From Onishia niordana (GTDB taxonomy: Bacteria > Pseudomonadota > Gammaproteobacteria > Pseudomonadales > Halomonadaceae): 64,000 nt of DNA. The notes below the pieces were generated by a model. That model was not told the DNA's origin, did not search any database, and saw only the letters and a list, made by a program, of their open reading frames with translations. The first letter of the stretch is position 1. Each line of letters starts with the position of its first letter. The stretch is taken from NCBI RefSeq assembly GCF_004798965.1, contig NZ_SDSD01000004.1:1-64000 (forward strand), written 5' to 3'. Positions 25,262 to 34,385 of this stretch are shown here, in pieces. Position numbers and translations under genes: made by a program.

Positions 25262-25985
25262 TTCAGGCTCCCGACATAAAGGCACATCTTTATTTTGATT
25301 TTTTAAACCTCTACTGCTGATCCCCATACCGCCCGTTACGCCAATTCATTCGATATGATCCCGCCCCAATGGCGGTAATCCCTGAGTTAAATCAACCAGC
25401 GCAACGCGACAGAGTCGACCATTAACACAGCATTCCATGCCTTACGCGCGAGCCTGTCATCAGGACGTCGAGCCGACTTACGCGGCTATTCATTCCTCAC
25501 GAGATCTGAGCCAAGCCTCCTTTTTTCTGGATAACACTCCCTGTTGTCAGCAGCTAGCTGATCGAGACACAAGCCATTCAAACAAATGAGAATGCATCTC
25601 AAATATCAACACGGACTCGCCGACACGGCCTTGCCGCGATTTGGAGCACCTCCATGAGCATATCGGCGGGCCTTGTCAGTCCTTTAGCTAAAAGGCAAGA
25701 ACGTCGACCAGATAAAAGCAGCCTGCACACACTCCGCTCTGAAACCATCTCTTTTTACCCAAGCGCCAACTAAGCTGTCCCTTGAGCGTTGCTGCTTCGC
25801 AACGGGCTAGGCAAGTGCGTATAGTGTTGTGAGTGAGAACCGCTTTCATCACCGCCAAAATCGGGTATGATGCTGTTTTAAAAGATAAAATGATGTTCTC
25901 TTTCGCTGCTACAAAGTAGCGTTGGCACTCATCAATATATGTCGCTTACTAATAAATCGCACGCTACATAAGTTGGGCAATAGAC
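25262..25985. other. Long intergenic region with a Fur-box-like site
   Basis: No protein-coding frame with a plausible ribosome binding site was seen in these 724 bases. The region contains a Fur-like dyad near 25585-25604, a short hairpin CGCTGCTAC-AAA-GTAGCG near 25903-25921, and AT-rich promoter-like sequence before ohrR (25870-25980). Confidence 0.5.
25585..25604. promoter_or_regulatory. Fur-box-like inverted repeat
   Basis: AAATGAGAATGCATCTCAAAT-type sequence with arms TGAGA / TCTCA (25587-25591, 25597-25601) matches 10 of 14 positions of the 7-1-7 Fur consensus. The nearest coding starts are more than 300 bases away on both sides. Confidence 0.3.
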
Positions 25986-26438
25986 ATGACGGATCACGCC
26001 GACGACGACAGCCTGCTGACACTCGATAACCAGCTTTGCTTTGCGCTGTATTCCACTCAGCTCGCCATGAACAAGCTCTACCGTCGCCTGCTCAGTGAGC
26101 TTGACCTGACCTACCCGCAGTACCTGGTCATGCTGGTGCTTTGGCAGCATGGTCAAATGTCGGTGTCAAAGATTGGCGAGCATCTGGGCCTCGACTCCGC
26201 CACATTGACCCCGCTGCTCAAGCGCCTCGAAAGCCATGGCTTGGTCAAACGTCAGCGTTCCAGTGAAGATGAGCGTCGCGTCGACGTGAGCCTTACTGAG
26301 GCCGGTGTAACACTCAAGAAACGTGCCCGGGATGTCCCCAAGGCCGCCATCTGTGCCACTCACTGCGAACCGCAGGCGCTTGGACAGCTACGTGATGACC
26401 TCAATGCCCTCCGCCAGAAACTCAACAGCGGGGAATGA
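25986..26438 (+). CDS. ohrR: OhrR-type organic hydroperoxide sensor (MarR family)
   Basis: A 150-residue MarR-family repressor. The hallmark LDNQLCFALYSTQLAMNKLY places the sensing cysteine at Cys18. Additional cysteines at 123 and 127 (ICATHCEP) match the second redox Cys of two-Cys OhrR proteins. The winged helix is MSVSKIGEHLGLDSATLTPL with the wing RSSEDERRVDVSLT. The usual target ohr (peroxidase) is not in the neighbourhood; a terminator follows and the next gene is convergent. Regulation of a distant ohr or of itself is inferred. Confidence 0.92.
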   Translation: MTDHADDDSLLTLDNQLCFALYSTQLAMNKLYRRLLSELDLTYPQYLVMLVLWQHGQMSVSKIGEHLGLDSATLTPLLKRLESHGLVKRQRSSEDERRVDVSLTEAGVTLKKRARDVPKAAICATHCEPQALGQLRDDLNALRQKLNSGE

Positions 26439-26614
26439 GTTTTTTACCCCTTTAAGTAGCTCGCTATTAAATAGCAGAATGATTTCTTCCCTCACCATCG
26501 AGATCGCTTTCCCTGTGCCCCTGCCATACAGGGGCTAGGATGAGAAAAAGGCACCGGTCGGTTTGGCACCCAGGCATGCCCCGACTCCAATGCCGCCCGC
26601 GGCAACATCGACGT

Positions 26615-26628
26615 GACACTTAAGTGTC
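26615..26628. repeat. Perfect 14-bp palindrome GACACTTAAGTGTC
   Basis: A perfect inverted repeat flanked by further partial symmetry (CATCGAC on the left, GATG on the right) lies between ohrR and the convergent MFS gene. It may be a protein-binding site or part of a small hairpin; nothing else is visible in 26439-26670. Confidence 0.4.
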
Positions 26629-26670
26629 GATGCCTGACTGCTGCCACTCAGAGAAATCCCCGCGCAAATA

Positions 26671-26699
26671 AAAACGCCGAGCTTTTAGCCCGGCGTTTT
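26671..26699. terminator. Bidirectional terminator between ohrR and the MFS gene
   Basis: A perfect stem AAAACGCCG / CGGCGTTTT (26671-26679, 26691-26699) gives a T-run on both strands and lies between two convergent genes. Confidence 0.85.
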
Positions 26700-26719
26700 C
26701 GTTCAGGAAGACAGCTCTC

Positions 26720-27925
26720 TCAGGCCTTTGCCGTGCGCTGCCTCAGCCACAAAAGACTTAGCAGTGAGCTTCCCGCCAGCAGCGCGACGCCACCGGCGAA
26801 GGCCATGCCGGCAGGTGCCAGGCCGAAGGCGCGAATCGTCAGCCCGATCCCCACGACCGGAATCGATAAGGCAATATAGGCAACGATGAAGAAGGTTGCG
26901 GCGACGCCGCCGCGCTGGTCGGCGGGACTCGCCTGCACGACGGCGCCCAGACCGGCGCGAAAGGCCATGCCCTGGCCGATGCCCGCGATCAGAGCGCCGA
27001 GCAGGAAAAATGCCAGCGCACCAAGCCCGATGCCAATGCCCACCAGCGAGGCGCCAAGGATCACCCCGCCACAGCCCAGCGGCAACCGCCAGGGGGCCGG
27101 GAAGCGTTCCTGCACGAGTTGGCCAAGGGTCGAGGCGAAGAACACCGACCCTGCCGCCAAACCCGACAAGGCCAGGTTGTCATAGCCGAGCACGCCGATC
27201 ATGAAGGCCGGCGCCGTGGCGGTGAAGAAACCTAGCAGCGCGAAGCCGGCGAAACCGGCAATCGCCGCAGGCAGGAAAATGTCGCGGACCTCCTCCGGCA
27301 CCTTCAGCCGCTGCAGAGTGAGCCTTGGCCGCGCCGGGCGCGTAACGGTCTCCGGCGCCTTGAGGATCGCAAGCGCCGCCAGCACAGCAAGCCCCAGGTG
27401 AATGCCATAGGCCAGGCGCAGCGGCCAGGGCAGATACTCGACCAGCAAGCCGGCCACGATCGGCCCCAGTCCCAGGCCGCCCATGTTGACCGCGGTGGCC
27501 AGGAAGGCCGCCCGCCGTGACCAGGCCGCAGGTGCCAGCTCCATCACCGCCACCGTGGCGGTTGCCGTGAAGATGCCGGCAGAGATCCCGGAGACGAAGC
27601 GGCCGACCAGCAGGCTTGAAAGGCCATCGCTTGATAGGAAGATCACATCGCTGATCGCCGCCGCCGCCAATCCAGCCCCTAGCATCGGGCGCCGTCCAAG
27701 CTGATCCGACCAACGCCCAGTGGCCACCAGCGCGCCCATCACCCCTAGTGCATAGACGGCGAAGATCACCGTGATGGTCAGCTGCGAGAAATCGAAGCGC
27801 GCCTGATAGACCGGGTACAGAGGCGTAGGCAGCGTGGTGCCCAGCATGGTGATCAAGAAGGCCAGTGCCACGCCGAGAAAAGGCAGCGCCGAGGTCGGGG
27901 AGCGGCGTTCGCCTGCAGTCGTCAT
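26720..27925 (-). CDS. MFS transporter (drug:H+ antiporter type)
   Basis: A 401-residue, 12-helix inner-membrane permease. The MFS loop 2-3 motif reads GRWSDQLGRRPML and TM5 carries a motif C-like run (GGLGLGPIVAGLLV), typical of antiporters. ATG 27925 follows AAGGAGAG; a longer reading to 28003 adds a non-homologous leader. It lies 37 bases downstream of a second MFS gene on the same strand, so the two probably share a transcript. The substrate cannot be told. Confidence 0.88.
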   Translation of the reverse strand: MTTAGERRSPTSALPFLGVALAFLITMLGTTLPTPLYPVYQARFDFSQLTITVIFAVYALGVMGALVATGRWSDQLGRRPMLGAGLAAAAISDVIFLSSDGLSSLLVGRFVSGISAGIFTATATVAVMELAPAAWSRRAAFLATAVNMGGLGLGPIVAGLLVEYLPWPLRLAYGIHLGLAVLAALAILKAPETVTRPARPRLTLQRLKVPEEVRDIFLPAAIAGFAGFALLGFFTATAPAFMIGVLGYDNLALSGLAAGSVFFASTLGQLVQERFPAPWRLPLGCGGVILGASLVGIGIGLGALAFFLLGALIAGIGQGMAFRAGLGAVVQASPADQRGGVAATFFIVAYIALSIPVVGIGLTIRAFGLAPAGMAFAGGVALLAGSSLLSLLWLRQRTAKA

Positions 27926-27962
27926 AGTCTCTCCTTGAGGTAAGAATAAGGTCGACGACGGT

Positions 27963-29150
27963 TCAAGCGGGCACCTGCGTCGCACGCTCCCGCGCCAATG
28001 CAATCAGGAAGATCGAAAGGCCGCCAAGCGCCATGGCCATGCCCACCAGGCCCGTGGCCGACCACCCCATCCCCATCGTCACCGCCACGCCACCCAGCCA
28101 GGCGCCGAGGCCATTGGCGATATTGAAGGCGGCATGATTGAGGGTCGCGGCCATGGTCTGAGCCTCGCCGGCGACATCCATCAGCCGGGTCTGAAGCGGT
28201 GGTACCAAGGCGCCGCAGGTACCTACCAGGCCGACGAACAGCAGACCACTCCATATCTGATCGGCGGCCAGGAAGAAGCCCAGTTGGCAGAGTGCGGCCC
28301 ATACCAGGGCCCCGCCGATGGCACGACTCTGATCAATGTCGGCAAGCCGACCACCGGCGTAATTGCCAATGACTGCCCCCACACCAAATACCGCCAGCAC
28401 CAGTGGCCCCAGCGCCTCGGACATGCCGGCTTGATGGGTCAGGGTCGGCATCGCATAACTGAACACGCTGAACATGCCCGCGAAGCCAACGCAGGCCACA
28501 GCCAGCGTGTAGAGCACCCGCGGCTTGGTAATGGCCGACAGCTCGGCGCGCAGGGAGCCCCCTTGATTGGCCGGCTGCACCGGCACCCAAAGCCTTACCA
28601 ACAGCGCGGTGCAAAGTCCCAGCGCCCCCACCATCACGAAGGCCGCCTTCCAGCCCAAGAGGCCCCCCACCCAAGTGGCCAAGGGCGCACCGGCGAGGAT
28701 TGCCAGGGTCAGGCCCATCAGCACCCGACCGACGGCGCGGCCGCGCTCGTGGGGTTCGGCGACATTGGCAGCTACCAAGGCCGCCACCCCCAGGTAGACC
28801 CCGTGAGGCAGGCCAGCAAAAAAGCGCAGCGCGACGAACCCATAGAAGGAAGGCGCCAGCAAAGTCAGCAGATTACTGGCGGCGAACAGCACCATCAGGC
28901 CGATCAGCAGTCCCCGACGGGGAATACGCGCGCTGATCGCCGAGATCAGTGGTGCCCCGACCACCACCCCCAGTGCATAGGCACTGATCGCAAGGCCCAC
29001 CTCCTGAACCGCGATGCCGTAATCGGTGGCGATGCGCTGCATCAGGCCCATGATCACGAATTCTGTCGTGCCGATGGCGAAGCCCCCCAGCGCCAGGGCC
29101 TTCTCGGCCAGGCGGGGGTTCGGGGACGGGTGAATCGAGTCCGTTGTCAT
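27963..29150 (-). CDS. MFS transporter (AraJ/YdhP-like, DHA1)
   Basis: A 395-residue, 12-helix permease. Early motifs KALALGGFAIGTTEFVIMGL and ISARIPRRGLLIGLM, and LPHGVYLGVAALVAA in TM4, are those of the AraJ/YdhP/PbuE group of sugar-efflux or purine/drug exporters. AAGGAG lies 6 bases before the ATG. It is first in a two-gene MFS unit. Function as an exporter is inferred from family. Confidence 0.9.
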   Translation of the reverse strand: MTTDSIHPSPNPRLAEKALALGGFAIGTTEFVIMGLMQRIATDYGIAVQEVGLAISAYALGVVVGAPLISAISARIPRRGLLIGLMVLFAASNLLTLLAPSFYGFVALRFFAGLPHGVYLGVAALVAANVAEPHERGRAVGRVLMGLTLAILAGAPLATWVGGLLGWKAAFVMVGALGLCTALLVRLWVPVQPANQGGSLRAELSAITKPRVLYTLAVACVGFAGMFSVFSYAMPTLTHQAGMSEALGPLVLAVFGVGAVIGNYAGGRLADIDQSRAIGGALVWAALCQLGFFLAADQIWSGLLFVGLVGTCGALVPPLQTRLMDVAGEAQTMAATLNHAAFNIANGLGAWLGGVAVTMGMGWSATGLVGMAMALGGLSIFLIALARERATQVPA

Positions 29151-29406
29151 GTCACGCTCCTTGCGGCAGTGGCGACGCCACCGCCAGGCGGCGCGAAAAA
29201 GGAGGCATTATCCCAGAGGCCGGCGCGGTATGCGATAATCGCTCCCTTGCCGGGCGACGGATCATCGGCGCCCCGGGCGCATCGAAGGGCACCCGATGCC
29301 TCAGCCCTGCAGCGGCCTTGCCGCCGGGACCCGCAAGGCTGGCCTCGGTCAAGGCCCATCAGAGAAGATTTGCGAGTTGGGCCAATACATCACGTAGACT
29401 CCGGGG

Positions 29407-31167
29407 ATGCCCGTGACGCCGACCGACACACTTCACCCCTTGAGCCTCATCGCCGTAAGGCGGTGGCGGTGGCTGCTGTTCTTGGCCTGCCTGGTCGCGC
29501 TGCCGGCCGCCGGGCGAGCCGCAGCGACCTCTGGCGACGACGACCGGGTGATCGTGATCGGCGGTGATCACTACCATCCCCCCTACGAATTCCTCGACGA
29601 AGACGGTCGCCCCGCCGGCTACAACGTGGAGCTGACCCGGGCCATTGCGGAGGTGATGGGCATCGAGGTGCGCATCGAGCTGGGCCCCTGGAGCGAGATG
29701 CGCCGTAAGCTGGAAAACGGCGAAATCGATGTCCTGGAGGGCATGTCCTACTCCGAGGCGCGCGACGCCGACTTCGACTTCGCTCCCGCCCACGCCATCG
29801 TCCACCAGTCGATCTTCGCCCGCCGCGGTACGCCGCCCGTGGAAGGCCTGGGGGATCTGCGTGGCCAGGAGGTCATCGTCCAACGTGGCGATATCATGCA
29901 GGATCTGCTGATCGAGCAAGAAGTGGGCGCCGAGCTGTTCCCCACCGATACGCATGCCGACGCGCTGCGTGCCCTCGCCGCCGGCCAGCACGACTATGCC
30001 CTGGTGGCCAATCTCCCTGCCCTGTACCTCAGCCGTGAACTGGGACTGACCAACCTAGTACCGGTCGCTCGTCCCTTCTCGCTGCGCTACGGCTATGCCG
30101 TCAGGGAGGGCAACGCCGACGTGCTCGCCCAGTTCAGCGAGGGCTTGGCCATCCTCAAGAACACCGGCCGTCATCAGGCCATCTACGACAAGTGGCTGGG
30201 CCCCCTGGAACAAGGGGAGGGCCTGCCCTGGAAACGGCTCGGCCTGATCGGCGCCATTGCCTCGGCGCTGCTGCTGCTGATCCTTGGCGGCATCGTGGTC
30301 TGGAACCGCCTGCTCAAGCGCGAGGTGGCGAGCCGCACCGAGGAGCTTCGCCGCCAGCAGCAGCAGCTGATCCAGGCCGACAAGATGTCCTCGCTGGGCG
30401 TCCTGGTCTCAGGCGTCGCCCACGAGATCAACAACCCCAGCGGCCTGCTGCTGCTGAACCTGCCGGTGCTGCGGGATGCCCACGACGATGCTCGCCCCAT
30501 CCTCGAGGCCCACTATCGCGAACACGGCGACTTCCCGCTCGGCGGCCTGCCCTATTCGCGCATGCGCGACGAGGTGCCCTCGATGCTCGACGAGATGCTG
30601 GAAGGGACCCAGCGCATCAAGCGTATCGTCGGCGACCTCAAGGACTTCGCGCGACAGGGCAGCCCCGAGCTCGGCGAGCGCCTCGACCTCGACGAAGTGG
30701 TCAAGACCGCGGTGCGTCTGGTCGACAACTCGATTCGCCAGGCCACCGGCCGCTTCGAGGCGCACTACGCCGGCAACCTGCCCACCGTGCGGGGCAACGC
30801 CCAGCGCATCGAGCAGGTGATCATCAACCTGGTGCTCAACGCCTGCCAGGCCCTGGAGGGGCGTGACCAGGGCATCCGCTTGACCACCCGGCACCTTCCC
30901 GACGACAAGGCCGTGACCCTGGAGGTGTACGATGAGGGACGAGGCATCGACCCGGCGGCGCTCACCCGGTTGACCGACCCCTTCTTCACCACCCGCCGTG
31001 AGTGTGGCGGCACCGGGTTGGGGCTTTCCGTCTCCGCTGGTATCGTCCGCGAGCACCACGGCCAGCTGGACTTCGCCTCTCACCCCGGCCAGGGCACCAC
31101 CGTCACTCTGACGCTGCCCGTGGCCTCGGACGACCACGCTGCCACCTCCCATCAGGACGACCGATGA
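29407..31167 (+). CDS. Sensor histidine kinase with periplasmic SBP_bac_3 ligand domain
   Basis: A 586-residue membrane kinase. The signal anchor covers residues 18-39. A family-3 solute-binding domain (about 48-265, PPYEFLDEDGRPAGYNVELT) faces the periplasm. A membrane helix at about 279-300 is followed by a coiled linker. The HisKA-like box is GVAHEINNPSG (His339) and the HATPase motifs are NLVLNACQAL, DEGRGI and GGTGLGLSVS. The HEINNP form is that of DctB/NtrY-type kinases that work with sigma-54 regulators. Its stop overlaps the start of the response regulator by 4 bases. Family-3 domains bind amino acids, and the third gene of the unit is an amino-acid symporter, so it likely senses an amino acid. 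Confidence 0.92.
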   Translation: MPVTPTDTLHPLSLIAVRRWRWLLFLACLVALPAAGRAAATSGDDDRVIVIGGDHYHPPYEFLDEDGRPAGYNVELTRAIAEVMGIEVRIELGPWSEMRRKLENGEIDVLEGMSYSEARDADFDFAPAHAIVHQSIFARRGTPPVEGLGDLRGQEVIVQRGDIMQDLLIEQEVGAELFPTDTHADALRALAAGQHDYALVANLPALYLSRELGLTNLVPVARPFSLRYGYAVREGNADVLAQFSEGLAILKNTGRHQAIYDKWLGPLEQGEGLPWKRLGLIGAIASALLLLILGGIVVWNRLLKREVASRTEELRRQQQQLIQADKMSSLGVLVSGVAHEINNPSGLLLLNLPVLRDAHDDARPILEAHYREHGDFPLGGLPYSRMRDEVPSMLDEMLEGTQRIKRIVGDLKDFARQGSPELGERLDLDEVVKTAVRLVDNSIRQATGRFEAHYAGNLPTVRGNAQRIEQVIINLVLNACQALEGRDQGIRLTTRHLPDDKAVTLEVYDEGRGIDPAALTRLTDPFFTTRRECGGTGLGLSVSAGIVREHHGQLDFASHPGQGTTVTLTLPVASDDHAATSHQDDR

Positions 31168-32597
31168 GCATGAATCTCTATCCCGCCTTTGGCCTGCTGC
31201 TGGTCGATGACGAACCCTCTTACCTGCGCAGCCTGAGCATCGCCCTGGAACGCAATGGCGGCATCAACCATCTCCACCGCTGCCAGGACAGCCGTCAGGT
31301 GATGGACATTCTGGCGCGCGAGAACATCGGCCTGGTGACCCTGGACCTGACCATGCCCCACCTGTCGGGCGAGGAGCTGCTGCGACGCATCGTCGAGGAA
31401 CACCCCGATGTCGGGGTGATCGTGATCAGCGGCCTCAACCAGGTGGAGACCGCCGTCGACTGCATCAAGCACGGCGCCTTCGACTACTTCGTCAAGACCG
31501 ACGAGCAGAGCCGGCTGATCGAGGGCATCAAGCGGGCCATTCAGCTGCAGGAGCTGCGCCAGGAAAATCTGGAGCTGCGTCGACGCTTCCTCGACGACAC
31601 CCTGGAGCACCCCGAGGCCTTCGCCGACATCATCACCGACGACAAGGGCATGCGCTCGGTCTTCCAGTACCTCGAGTCGGTGGCGCCCTCCAGTCAGCCA
31701 TTGCTGATCGGTGGCGAGAGCGGGGTCGGCAAGGAGCAGATCGCCCGGGCCGCCCATGAACTGAGCGGCCGCCGCGGCCCGCTGGTCTGCGTCAACGCGG
31801 CGGGGCTCGACGAGGGCGTCTTCGCCGACACCCTGTTCGGGCATGAGAGGGGCGCCTTCACCGGAGCCGATCGTCCCCGTGCCGGCATGATCGAACAGGC
31901 CGCGGAGGGCACCCTCTTTCTCGACGAGATCGGTGACCTGAATCCGGCGTCCCAGGTGAAGCTGCTGCGCCTGCTGCAGGACGGCGAGTACTACCCGCTG
32001 GGCAGCGATCGCCCCAAGCGAGCCCGGGCACGCATCGTAGTGGCGACCCATCACGATCTCGAGGCATGTCAGCGAGAAGGCGGCTTTCGCAAGGATCTCT
32101 ACTACCGGCTGCGCACCCATCAGGTCCAGGTTCCCCCGCTGCGCCGCCGCCGCGACGACATCCCGCTGCTGCTGGATCATTTCCTCGCCGAGGCCGCCGA
32201 CGAGCTCGGCAAGCCGCGGCCGAGCTACCCGCCCGAGCTGCCGGTGCTGCTGGGCACCTACGCCTTCCCCGGCAACGTGCGCGAGCTGCGCGCCATGGCC
32301 TACGACGCCATGAGCATCCACCGCTCGCGGACGCTGTCCATGCAGGCCTTCAGGCAGGCCATCGATCCAAGCCTTGCCGGCGCCGAGCCGACGGTCGATG
32401 CGTCCGCCGAGCGCGCCGTCTTCGCGCCGGACGAGCCCCTGCCAACGTTGCACGAGGTCGCCGACCTGCTGGTCCGCGAGGCCATGCAGCGGGCCGAGGG
32501 CAACCAGTCGATCGCCTCAACGCTGCTCGGCATCTCCCAGCCGGCGCTGAGCAAGCGGGTGAAGAAGCTGCGCGAATCCGGCACGCAACCCCTATAA
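31164..32597 (+). CDS. Sigma-54-dependent response regulator (NtrC family)
   Basis: A 477-residue activator. The receiver domain (residues 10-125) has the phospho-acceptor Asp61 (LVTLDLTMP) and Lys of FVKT. The AAA+ domain (about 150-380) has Walker A GGESGVGKE, the sigma-54 contact loop GAFTGA, LFLDEIGDL, and the arginine finger region FRKDLYYRL. The C-terminal Fis-type HTH is EGNQSIASTLLGISQPALSK. The start ATG overlaps the kinase stop by 4 bases. It very likely activates the -24/-12 promoter 176 bases downstream of its own end, driving the AGCS symporter. Confidence 0.95.
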   Translation: MSMNLYPAFGLLLVDDEPSYLRSLSIALERNGGINHLHRCQDSRQVMDILARENIGLVTLDLTMPHLSGEELLRRIVEEHPDVGVIVISGLNQVETAVDCIKHGAFDYFVKTDEQSRLIEGIKRAIQLQELRQENLELRRRFLDDTLEHPEAFADIITDDKGMRSVFQYLESVAPSSQPLLIGGESGVGKEQIARAAHELSGRRGPLVCVNAAGLDEGVFADTLFGHERGAFTGADRPRAGMIEQAAEGTLFLDEIGDLNPASQVKLLRLLQDGEYYPLGSDRPKRARARIVVATHHDLEACQREGGFRKDLYYRLRTHQVQVPPLRRRRDDIPLLLDHFLAEAADELGKPRPSYPPELPVLLGTYAFPGNVRELRAMAYDAMSIHRSRTLSMQAFRQAIDPSLAGAEPTVDASAERAVFAPDEPLPTLHEVADLLVREAMQRAEGNQSIASTLLGISQPALSKRVKKLRESGTQPL

Positions 32598-32772
32598 CCC
32601 CGGCGACGGGATAACCAGGATTATAGCGCAACATAGTCCATTTATTTCAATGCTTTACTGAAAATCATCGCCCCCTAGGCGCTTCGAGGTTATACCCCTT
32701 CGCCCTGGCCACCAGCGCCAAATCCTGACAAAAAATCAAAAAAAACAATCATATACCGGAAGTATCACCATC

Positions 32773-32788
32773 TGGCATGCCCCTTGCT
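32773..32788 (+). promoter_or_regulatory. Sigma-54 (-24/-12) promoter of the AGCS symporter
   Basis: TGGCATGCCCCTTGCT matches the RpoN consensus TGGCAC-N5-TTGCW, with the invariant GG (32774-32775) and GC (32786-32787) separated by exactly 10 bp. It lies between a sigma-54 activator gene and a transporter. The AT-rich stretch 32725-32760 just upstream could bind IHF. Confidence 0.88.
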
Positions 32789-32847
32789 CCTGATTGGAGT
32801 GGCTCCATGAAGAGAGCCGCGACATTCCAAGAACAAGAGGTTCAACG

Positions 32848-32940
32848 ATGCCAACCTTCATGAAGGCGGCCTTCCCGGCCGCGACCATCTCCCCTATCCA
32901 GCCGATTGCCCGCGTGGGAGGTGCCGCATGCTCGCTCTGA
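32848..32940 (+). CDS. Possible 30-codon leader peptide overlapping the symporter start
   Basis: A short frame starting MPTFMKAAFPAATISPIQPI follows AAGAGG at 8 bases and ends 11 bases inside the symporter gene, in another frame. It lies wholly in the sigma-54 transcript leader and overlaps small dyads (CCTTCATGAAGG; GCGGCC...GGCCGC). It could couple translation to the symporter. This rests on position and ribosome binding site only. Confidence 0.3.
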   Translation: MPTFMKAAFPAATISPIQPIARVGGAACSL

Positions 32941-34385
32941 TCAACGACCTGCTGTGGGGCAAGATACTGATCGCCCTGCTGATCGCCGTCGGCGTCGGCT
33001 TCACCCTGGCCTCGCGCTGCGTGCAGTTCCGCTACTTCGGCCGCATGTTCCGCATCCTCAGCGCCAGTCAGGCCTTCAAGAAAGACCAGCACGGCCACCT
33101 CAGCTCCTTCCAGGCCTTGCTGCTGTCAGTGGCCGGACGCGTCGGCGGCGGCAACATCGCCGGCGTCGCCGTGGCCATCACTCTCGGCGGCCCGGGCGCG
33201 GTCTTCTGGATGTGGATGGTCGGCCTGATGGGCATGGCCACCAGCTTCCTCGAATGTACCCTGGCGCAGGCCTACAAGACCGCCGAGCCCGACGGCACCT
33301 TTCGCGGCGGTCCGGCGCGCTACATCGCCCGCGGGCTCGGCCGCCGCTGGACCTGGCTGGCCGGCCTCTACTCGGTGCTGCTGCTACTGACCTTCGGCTT
33401 CGCCTTCACCGCCCTGCAGTCCTATGCCGTGGCCACCTCCTTCGACGACGCCTTCGGCATTCCGGCGCATGTCACCGGCATCGGCCTGGCCCTGCTGGTG
33501 GGCCTGATCATCTTCGGCGGCGTCAAGCGTATCGCGCGAGTCACCGAGGTACTGGTCCCGGTCATGGCGGGGGGCTACCTGCTGATCGCCCTGGTGGTGC
33601 TGGGCCTGAACATCACCCGGCTGCCCGACGTCATCTCCCTGATCGTCAACAGTGCCTTCGGCCTCGAGCCGGCCATCGGCGGCGGCATCGGCGCGGCCAT
33701 CCTGATGGGCGTCAAGCGCGGCCTGTTCTCTAACGAGGCGGGGCTGGGCAGCGCACCCAACGTCGCCGCCGTCGCCTATGTCCCGCACCCGGTCAACCAG
33801 GGCATCGTCCAGGCGTTCTCGGTGTTCATCGACACCCTGATCATCTGCTCCGCCACCGCCTTCATCATCCTGCTCGGCGGGGCCTATGACCCGGCGGCCG
33901 GCGCCGGGATCGACGGCATCGCCCTGACCCAGGCCTCCCTGGCCGACCATGTCGGGGAGTGGGGCCGCAGCTTCGTCAGCATCGCACTGCTGATGTTCGG
34001 CTTCAGCACCATCCTCTACAACTACTATCTAGGGGAGAACAGCCTCGACTTCTTCAGCCGCCGTAATCGCACGCTGTTCAACGCCTTCCGCCTGGCCATC
34101 ATCGGCCTGTGCACCTGGGGAGCGATGACCGACCTGGGCACCGTCTTCGCCTTCGCCGACACCACCATGGGACTGCTGGCCCTGGCCAACCTCATCGCGC
34201 TTATCATGCTGTTCAAGCCGGGGCTGCGTTTCATGCGTGACTTCGACGGCCAGATCAGCGCCGGCGTCAGCCAACCGATCTTCGAGGCCGACAAGTTCAG
34301 CGACCTGAACGTGGACCCGGCCGCCTGGAAGATCGAGCCCGAGGATCGCGATCGGGCCCAGCGGGCCGCCACGGCCAATCCCTGA
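32928..34385 (+). CDS. Alanine/glycine:cation symporter (AGCS family)
   Basis: A 485-residue, roughly 11-helix inner-membrane Na+(H+):amino-acid symporter. Family signatures include VGGGNIAGVAVAITLGGPGA near the N-terminus, FLECTLAQAYK, and SNEAGLGSAPNVAA around residue 268. GGAGG lies 6 bases before the ATG. It is transcribed from a sigma-54 promoter beside a kinase/regulator pair whose sensor has an amino-acid-type binding domain; uptake of alanine, glycine or a related amino acid in response to its own presence is inferred. Confidence 0.94.
   Translation: MLALINDLLWGKILIALLIAVGVGFTLASRCVQFRYFGRMFRILSASQAFKKDQHGHLSSFQALLLSVAGRVGGGNIAGVAVAITLGGPGAVFWMWMVGLMGMATSFLECTLAQAYKTAEPDGTFRGGPARYIARGLGRRWTWLAGLYSVLLLLTFGFAFTALQSYAVATSFDDAFGIPAHVTGIGLALLVGLIIFGGVKRIARVTEVLVPVMAGGYLLIALVVLGLNITRLPDVISLIVNSAFGLEPAIGGGIGAAILMGVKRGLFSNEAGLGSAPNVAAVAYVPHPVNQGIVQAFSVFIDTLIICSATAFIILLGGAYDPAAGAGIDGIALTQASLADHVGEWGRSFVSIALLMFGFSTILYNYYLGENSLDFFSRRNRTLFNAFRLAIIGLCTWGAMTDLGTVFAFADTTMGLLALANLIALIMLFKPGLRFMRDFDGQISAGVSQPIFEADKFSDLNVDPAAWKIEPEDRDRAQRAATANP

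Noticed and set aside
28134-29567. 477-codon plus-strand frame opposite the second MFS gene
   Set aside because: It overlaps MFS and kinase coding sequence, is rich in Gln/Gly/His, and has no domain or ribosome binding site; typical shadow.
31152-32453. 433-codon minus-strand frame opposite the sigma-54 regulator
   Set aside because: The plus strand has intact receiver, AAA+ and Fis domains; the opposite frame has no motifs.
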